Source of the DNA: Fidelibacterota bacterium
GTDB lineage: Bacteria; Fidelibacterota; Marinisomatia; Marinisomatales; S15-B10
Reading direction: 5' to 3'
DNA: 11,534 nucleotides
NCBI GenBank assembly: GCA_002691365.1
Contig: NZHL01000004.1
Coordinates: forward strand, 39,841-51,374
The position numbers and the translations under genes are program-made. The notes beneath the pieces are model-generated. The model saw only the letters and a list, made by a program, of their open reading frames with translations, searched no databases and was not told the DNA's origin. Below are positions 6,933 through 11,534 of this stretch, one piece after another. Each line of letters starts with the position of its first letter. Position 1 is the stretch's first letter.

Positions 6933-7997
6933 TTATTTATTCAAATAATTTTTAATTGAATCAAATTCGATAACTCCTATTTCATTGAGAAGTGGTCTTA
7001 ATTTATTTAATCTAATATCGTTTTTATTTCTAATGAGAACAACATTTAAATTTTTTTTTATTAATTTTGCATAAATCATTGCAGTAGATACATCACCTAT
7101 TATCGTAGTTTCTTTTTTTAGGAAAGGTACTATACATTCAAATGCAATATCAGAATTAATAATTGTAAAATTATTGTCATTTTTGAAATTTAATGGATCT
7201 CCATTTTGAAAAGGATGATATTTAATTCCGATTTTATGAGATGATTCATTATTGTCAATCAAATCATCTTTTAATTTATTATAAAAATTCCAATATTTTT
7301 TCAATTCTATTTGATGAGGTAGAATTAATATATATTTTAAATTATGAATATTTGAGTTTTGTTTAAATGAGTAGAGAATTTTTTTTAAAAAATCTAAGTA
7401 AATATTTTTTTTGAAATATTCAGATTTTAATAAAATAGGATTACTTTTTTTTAAATAGTGATGAACAAATTTTGGAAATGCTACAATTGAACTATTTATA
7501 AATTTAGAACTACCTACAATTCTTGTTCTATTGTACCAGAATCCATAATATAATTTTTTGACTAAAATCTCTAGAGGAGATTCCCAAGAATATTTATGAA
7601 TAACATAACTCATTATACCGTCATCTATGTATATACATTTAATATTTTTATTTAATTTTTTTAATAATTTATAAGCATAAATAAATTCAATTCTTCTATC
7701 ATTTGAAGTATAAATCTTTGAAAAATTTATTTTATTTAATTCTATATATATATCTTTAAAAATATTTTTACGGTGTTGATATTTGTTTAAATTTCCGCTG
7801 GACTGGAAATAAAGAATTTTTTTAAATGGTGATTTTTCCCAATTTTTGAGAATATTATAATAATGATTTTCTCTATCTTTAGGTTGGTCAATAAAAACAA
7901 GAATGCAATCATTAGATTCATATTCACCTAGTGCAATAATTAGCGAGTTAAGTACATGAAGTGGAGTAGATACAAAAAAAATAGATGAGTTTTTCAT
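6933..7997 (-). CDS. Putative sialyltransferase-like glycosyltransferase (GT52/polysialyltransferase-like)
   Basis: This protein is about 354 residues from the preferred ATG. It opens with a strand-loop IFFVSTPLHVLNSL, as in bacterial GT52 and polysialyltransferase-family enzymes. It carries, in order, the signature elements of bacterial sialyltransferases: D-D-G in CIYIDDGIMSY (D125-G127, the general-base motif), H-P in IKYHPF (H261-P262, CMP phosphate contact) and a paired S-T in GDVSTAMIYA (S304-T305). These three motifs in the correct order, directly upstream of neuB and neuA, support transfer of sialic acid from CMP-sialate. Overall similarity is not obvious, so linkage and acceptor are unknown. 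An in-frame ATG at 8042 would add 15 residues but would leave only 20 bases to the divergent gene. The ATG at 7997 begins at the family-like N-terminus (MKNSSIFFVS). It is probably the first gene of the minus-strand operon. Confidence 0.62.
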   Translation of the reverse strand: MKNSSIFFVSTPLHVLNSLIIALGEYESNDCILVFIDQPKDRENHYYNILKNWEKSPFKKILYFQSSGNLNKYQHRKNIFKDIYIELNKINFSKIYTSNDRRIEFIYAYKLLKKLNKNIKCIYIDDGIMSYVIHKYSWESPLEILVKKLYYGFWYNRTRIVGSSKFINSSIVAFPKFVHHYLKKSNPILLKSEYFKKNIYLDFLKKILYSFKQNSNIHNLKYILILPHQIELKKYWNFYNKLKDDLIDNNESSHKIGIKYHPFQNGDPLNFKNDNNFTIINSDIAFECIVPFLKKETTIIGDVSTAMIYAKLIKKNLNVVLIRNKNDIRLNKLRPLLNEIGVIEFDSIKNYLNK

Positions 7998-8062
7998 ATT
8001 TAAGCTAAACTTTAATAACATAAATTGATTAAAATAGTTCATATAAAAAATAAAAAAACATA
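7998..8062. promoter_or_regulatory. Divergent intergenic region, probable promoters for the glycan operon and the NAD-salvage genes
   Basis: This 65-base AT-rich stretch is the only head-to-head gene boundary in the window, so both the minus-strand operon and the plus-strand pncB operon must be started from here or from within the facing gene. A TATAAA at 8042-8047 could be a -10 box for the plus gene, with a very short leader, but no convincing -35 box sits at the right distance. No inverted repeat operator was seen. The call rests on position rather than on clear promoter motifs. Confidence 0.35.
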
Positions 8063-9247
8063 ATGATGAAAAATTTATATTTACAAAATTATTCTCTTAA
8101 CGAAATTCGTATTGGATATAGAAGTGATAAATATTTTAAAAGAAGTAAAATTATTTTAGAAAATAAAAATGATTTACGAAAAGTAAAAATTCAAATATTT
8201 CAAAGAGAAAAATCAATTCTATGTGGTATTAAAGAATCTATCGAAATATTGAAACAATGTGTTGGTTTTTATAGTGATAAAAAAAAATCAATTAAACTTT
8301 TTAAAAATTATCTTAGAATAAAAAAATCAGATAAGTATAAAGATTTAAGATGTCTACAAAAAGATTTATTTGAAGTGGAAAAAGAGCTTGATAATATTTG
8401 GGTAAATACTTTTAATGATATAGAAATTTTTTCTTTAAACGATGGTGATATTATAAATCCCTGGGAAACTGTTATGACCATTGAAGGATCATTATCATAT
8501 TTTGTTAATTTGGAGACTATCTACTTAGGTATTTTATCAAGAAGGACTAAAATAGCAACTAATGTAAACAAAGTTGTTTTAGCTGCAAATAAAAAACCTA
8601 TTTTGTTTTTTCCTGCTAGATTTGATCATTTTTCTTTACAAGAAGGAGATGGTTATGCTGCAATAATTGGTGGAGCTGATTCAATATCTACTGATGCACA
8701 AGGTGAATGGATAAATATAGAAGGTGTAGGAACAATCCCTCATGCTTTTATTTCTGCTCTTAACGGCAATACTGTAAAAGCTGCTGAGCTATTTAATCAA
8801 AACTTTCCTGATATTAAACTTATAGTTGTTGTTGATTATGATAATGATTCAGTTAAAACCTCTATAGATGTAGCAAAACGATTAGGCGAAAAATTATGGG
8901 CAGTGAGAATTGATACTTCTTCAAACATGGTAGATCAATCAATAATATCTTCAATGGGAAATTTTATACCAACTGGTGTCAATCAAAATTTAGTTATGAA
9001 TGTAAGAGATGGTTTGGATAAAAATGGTTTTAAACAAGTTAAAATAATTGTATCGGGTGGATTTGATTTTAAAAAAATAAAATTATTTGAAAAAAATAAT
9101 GTTCCAGTTGATATTTATGGAGTTGGTTCTTCAATTTTAAAACATAATATTGATTTTACCGCTGATATTGTTACGTTAAATGGAATCGCTTCCTCTAAAA
9201 AAGGAAGAAAGATCAATAAAAATTCTCGTTTAAAACTAAATAATTAA
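8063..9247 (+). CDS. pncB: Nicotinate phosphoribosyltransferase
   Basis: This 394-residue enzyme joins nicotinate to PRPP, with ATP hydrolysis, to give nicotinate mononucleotide, the committed step of the Preiss-Handler NAD salvage route. Family signatures are DKYFKR (22-27), the PWETVMTIEG stretch (133-142), LETIYLGILSRRT (150-162), FFPARFDHF (182-190), STDAQ (209-213), GVGTIPHAF (221-229), VDYDND (257-262), RIDTSS (282-287), SGGFD (331-335) and YGVGSS (352-357). The last group forms the phosphate-binding end of the type II phosphoribosyltransferase barrel. Length fits the shorter bacterial/archaeal NAPRTase type. Two ATGs in tandem at 8063 and 8066 are equally possible starts and differ by one residue. 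The nicotinamidase gene follows at once, so both steps from nicotinamide to nicotinate mononucleotide are co-expressed. Confidence 0.9.
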   Translation: MMKNLYLQNYSLNEIRIGYRSDKYFKRSKIILENKNDLRKVKIQIFQREKSILCGIKESIEILKQCVGFYSDKKKSIKLFKNYLRIKKSDKYKDLRCLQKDLFEVEKELDNIWVNTFNDIEIFSLNDGDIINPWETVMTIEGSLSYFVNLETIYLGILSRRTKIATNVNKVVLAANKKPILFFPARFDHFSLQEGDGYAAIIGGADSISTDAQGEWINIEGVGTIPHAFISALNGNTVKAAELFNQNFPDIKLIVVVDYDNDSVKTSIDVAKRLGEKLWAVRIDTSSNMVDQSIISSMGNFIPTGVNQNLVMNVRDGLDKNGFKQVKIIVSGGFDFKKIKLFEKNNVPVDIYGVGSSILKHNIDFTADIVTLNGIASSKKGRKINKNSRLKLNN

Positions 9248-9251
9248 AGGA
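9246..9251 (+). promoter_or_regulatory. Ribosome binding site deciding the nicotinamidase start
   Basis: AAAGGA overlaps the stop codon of the preceding gene and lies seven bases before the ATG at 9259. It is only one base from an in-frame TTG at 9253, so it supports the ATG as the real start. Confidence 0.6.
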
Positions 9252-9258
9252 CTTGAAA

Positions 9259-9825
9259 ATGAATGAAACAGCATTAATTATAGTTGATGTTCAAAATGAT
9301 TTTTGTGATAATGGAAGCTTACCAGTTCCTAATGCAGAGCAAATCATTCCAGGTATTAATAAGATAATAGAATATTTTCATAGTTCTTTTCTTCCTGTTT
9401 ATGCTACACGTGATTGGCATCCAATTGATCATTGTAGTTTTAAATCAAATGGTGGATTATGGCCTATGCACTGTGTTCAACAAACAAAAGGATCTCAAAT
9501 TCACTCTGAACTTTTAATTGATAGCAGGGTAACTATTATTAATAAAGGAACAGATAAAGATAAGGAAGCTTATTCTGGATTTGATGGTACTGATTTTTCT
9601 CAAGAACTAAGAAAAAGAAATATTTCGAAAGTAATTATTACAGGTTTAGCTACGGATTATTGCATTAATTGGACAACAATAGGAGCTCTAAATAATGGTT
9701 TTTCAGCTACAGTTATTAGTGATTTGATTAGAGGCATTGATTTGAAACCAGGAGACTGTAAAAATGCAATAAATGAAATGAGTAAAAGCGGAGCAAAATT
9801 TATTAATTCTTTTGAACTAAATTAA
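9259..9825 (+). CDS. pncA: Nicotinamidase
   Basis: This 188-residue cysteine hydrolase of the isochorismatase-like fold deaminates nicotinamide to nicotinate. Counting from the ATG at 9259, the catalytic triad is D10 (IIVDVQNDF), K96 (INKGTD) and C135 (GLATDYC). The metal site is D52, H54 (TRDWHP) and H71 (LWPMHC). These positions match almost exactly those known for the Pyrococcus nicotinamidase (D10, K94, C133; D52, H54, H71). The G-L-W-P-x-H-C motif separates nicotinamidases from other family members. Length is slightly shorter than E. coli PncA. The TTG at 9253 would add two residues but lies too close to the ribosome binding site. The product feeds the phosphoribosyltransferase encoded just upstream, 11 bases before the ATG. 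Confidence 0.93.
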   Translation: MNETALIIVDVQNDFCDNGSLPVPNAEQIIPGINKIIEYFHSSFLPVYATRDWHPIDHCSFKSNGGLWPMHCVQQTKGSQIHSELLIDSRVTIINKGTDKDKEAYSGFDGTDFSQELRKRNISKVIITGLATDYCINWTTIGALNNGFSATVISDLIRGIDLKPGDCKNAINEMSKSGAKFINSFELN

Positions 9826-9866
9826 TGTTCTAAAATATTTTAAAAAGGTAATACTGAAAATACAAA

Positions 9867-10295
9867 ATGATTGAAGTTTATACTGATGGAGCATGTAAAG
9901 GTAATCCTGGACCAGGTGGTTGGGGAGTAGTTATTATTGATTCAAATAGTGAAAAGTATTTAAAGGGTTTTCATCCTGAGACTACAAATAATATCATGGA
10001 ATTAAAAGCTGTAATTGAAGCTTTAAAACAAATTAATTTGAAAACTAAGATTAGAATCTATACTGATTCAAAATATGTAAAGCTTGGTATTACTGAATGG
10101 ATTTTCAATTGGAAAAAAAACGGATGGAAGACTTCTTCAAAAAAAGATGTTAAAAATAAGAATTTTTGGATAGAACTTGATCATTTAGTTGGTCAAAATG
10201 AAATTGTATGGGAGTGGGTAAAAGGACATTCTGGAAATAAATATAATGATAAAGTAGATGAGTTAGCTAATCAAGCAATTAGTGAAAATTTATAA
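9867..10295 (+). CDS. rnhA: Ribonuclease HI
   Basis: This 142-residue protein hydrolyses the RNA strand of RNA-DNA hybrids, removing Okazaki primers and R-loops in the cytoplasm. The D-E-D-D active site is complete: D7 in YTDGACKGNPGPGGWG, E45 in NNIMELKAV, D67 in YTDSKYV and D131 in NDKVDELA, with the assisting H121 in VKGHSG. Each position is exactly three less than its E. coli counterpart. The basic handle region (WKKNGWKTSSKKDVKN) is retained, so it is the bacterial type I enzyme. The ATG at 9867 is the only start, because an in-frame stop lies four codons upstream. No well-spaced Shine-Dalgarno site is seen (AAAAAGG is 18 bases away). It follows nicotinamidase by 41 bases and converges on the photolyase gene with a 9-base gap. 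Confidence 0.96.
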   Translation: MIEVYTDGACKGNPGPGGWGVVIIDSNSEKYLKGFHPETTNNIMELKAVIEALKQINLKTKIRIYTDSKYVKLGITEWIFNWKKNGWKTSSKKDVKNKNFWIELDHLVGQNEIVWEWVKGHSGNKYNDKVDELANQAISENL

Positions 10296-10304
10296 ATAAT
10301 TTAA

Positions 10305-11534
10305 TCATTTTTTAATTTGCTGATATGATAATAAAGCATCATTTCTAGAATTTTTTAAATCTATAATAGGTTTTGGGTAGTTATCACCTAATTTAATTCC
10401 AGATTTTTCTAAAATTTCATCTGGACATTCCCATGGATTGAATAAAAATTTATTTGGAATATTTTTAAGTTCAGGAACAAATTTTTTTGTGTATTTTCCA
10501 TCTTCATCAAATTTAAATCCTTGAATCACAGGATTGAAAATTCTAAAGTAAGGAGCAGCATCAGCTCCAGAGCCTGCTACCCATTGCCAACTTGCACTAT
10601 TATTAGCCAGATCAGCATCAACTAAACAATTCCAAAACCATCTTTCTCCATATCTCCAGTCAATAAGTAAGTTTTTTACTAAAAAAGAACCTACTATCAT
10701 TCTAACTCTATTGTGCATATAGCCAGTCTCCCACAGTTCACGCATTCCAGCATCAACAATTGGGAAACCTGTTAAGCCTTTTTTCCATGCGGAAAATTTT
10801 TTTTGATCATATTTCCATGGGAAAAGGTCAAATTTTTGTTGAAAATTTTTTGTAGATAAATCATGATTAAAATAAAGGAGATTGTATGAAAACTCCCTCC
10901 ATCCAAGTTCACTTTTGAAATGATCTGTATTGTTGTTTGGTTTTTTTTTTTCAATTTCATACCAAATTTTATTTATAGAAATTTCACCAAAATGTATATG
11001 AGGTGAAAGTTTTGAAACATTTTTTTTTGCAGGAAAATTCCTTCCTTTTTTATAATTAGATAAACCAGTATTTATAAATGTTTTTAAACTTTTTTTAGCG
11101 CTTTCTTCACCAACTTCCCAATGCTTTTCAAGTTTTGAATACCATTTAAAGTTTGTTAATAGATTAAGTGAATTTAAAGTTTGACTATTATCATCTTTAA
11201 AACAATTTAAATTAGGTTGATTATTTAAGGGTCTTTTAGGGGGATTAGAGTTTAAACAACCTTTTTTATAAAATGGAGTAAACACTTTATAGGGTGTTGA
11301 ATCATCTTTTTTTATTGATTCTGGTTCCCATAATAAGGAAGAATTAAAAGTTTTTATTTCAATATTATTTTTAAAAAGATTTTCTTTGATTTTAGTATCT
11401 CTTTTAATTTGCCATGGTTCATAAGATCTATTCCAAAAAACTTTTTTAATTTTATATTTTTCCACGATTTCAAAAATTATTTTATTAGGGTCTCCTTTAT
11501 AAAAACATAAATTATTATTTAGAGATTCATTTAA
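10305..11534 (-). CDS. phrB: Class I CPD deoxyribodipyrimidine photolyase (5' end outside window)
   Basis: This light-driven FAD enzyme splits cyclobutane pyrimidine dimers in DNA. The frame stays open to the right edge, giving 409 residues. The upstream part, beginning L-N-E-S-L and containing YKGDP, matches the antenna domain. A GTG at 11465 is therefore internal, and about 50-60 N-terminal residues are missing. In fragment numbering the FAD region has GRNFPAKKNVSKLSPHIHFG (about 164-183), and TGFPIVDAGMREL is at 255-267. The stretch DADLANNSASWQW (305-317) keeps the Asn equivalent to E. coli N378 near flavin N5. ELGWREF keeps the E274/W277 counterparts (209 and 212), and the second Trp of WQW matches W384, both contacts to the dimer. 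These point to photolyase rather than cryptochrome. One departure is Ser for Asn379 of E. coli. Confidence 0.93.
   Translation of the reverse strand, partial: LNESLNNNLCFYKGDPNKIIFEIVEKYKIKKVFWNRSYEPWQIKRDTKIKENLFKNNIEIKTFNSSLLWEPESIKKDDSTPYKVFTPFYKKGCLNSNPPKRPLNNQPNLNCFKDDNSQTLNSLNLLTNFKWYSKLEKHWEVGEESAKKSLKTFINTGLSNYKKGRNFPAKKNVSKLSPHIHFGEISINKIWYEIEKKKPNNNTDHFKSELGWREFSYNLLYFNHDLSTKNFQQKFDLFPWKYDQKKFSAWKKGLTGFPIVDAGMRELWETGYMHNRVRMIVGSFLVKNLLIDWRYGERWFWNCLVDADLANNSASWQWVAGSGADAAPYFRIFNPVIQGFKFDEDGKYTKKFVPELKNIPNKFLFNPWECPDEILEKSGIKLGDNYPKPIIDLKNSRNDALLSYQQIKK

Noticed and set aside
7998..8062. Strong sigma-70 promoter pair
   Set aside because: TATAAA- and TTGATT-like strings occur, but the spacing is wrong (about 11 bases), and such strings are expected by chance at this AT content.
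10772..10960. Minus-strand open frame of 62 codons
   Set aside because: Out-of-frame shadow inside the photolyase coding region. The lysine/asparagine-rich sequence simply reflects AT richness.
1..11534. CRISPR arrays, transfer or ribosomal RNA genes, insertion sequences, riboswitches, stem-loop terminators
   Set aside because: Gaps between genes are at most about 65 bases. No regularly spaced repeats, cloverleaf sequence, transposase or GC-rich hairpin followed by a T run was found on reading the sequence.

Overview
The window is a gap-free stretch of very AT-rich bacterial DNA (roughly a quarter to 30% G+C by eye) with short intergenic spaces and frequent gene overlap or abutment. The standard bacterial code fits, since TGA is used as a stop. 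A streamlined, low-GC Gram-negative is likely, perhaps a marine alphaproteobacterium of the Pelagibacterales/HIMB59 type. That taxon is an inference from composition, compactness and gene types, not from a marker gene. No rRNA, tRNA, CRISPR array, insertion sequence or obvious repeat was seen.

Left edge (1-1295, plus strand): the 3' half of an MltB-type lytic murein transglycosylase, then a SAM-dependent methyltransferase resembling the phthiotriol/phenolphthiotriol methyltransferase group. The methyltransferase meets the next operon tail-to-tail with an 18-base overlap.

Centre (about 7997 down to 1278, minus strand): a tightly packed seven-gene block, probably one transcript. In transcription order it encodes a putative sialyltransferase-like glycosyltransferase, a NeuB-type nonulosonate synthase without the usual C-terminal SAF domain, a CMP-sialate synthetase fused to a KdsC-like HAD phosphatase, a membrane-anchored sulfotransferase, a GT4 glycosyltransferase, a DUF2334-type polysaccharide deacetylase and a seven-helix membrane protein. 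Together they look like a pathway that makes, activates and transfers a sialic-acid-like sugar and decorates a glycan or glycolipid by sulfation and deacetylation. The NANS-like synthase beside a CMP-synthetase carrying its own intact phosphatase domain suggests an animal-like route through a 9-phosphate intermediate.

Right (8063-11534): a plus-strand housekeeping set of nicotinate phosphoribosyltransferase, nicotinamidase (together converting nicotinamide to nicotinate mononucleotide for NAD salvage) and ribonuclease HI. It converges on a minus-strand class I CPD photolyase whose N-terminus lies beyond the right edge. The glycan block is therefore flanked by conserved genes, as expected for a variable surface-glycan locus in an otherwise compact chromosome.
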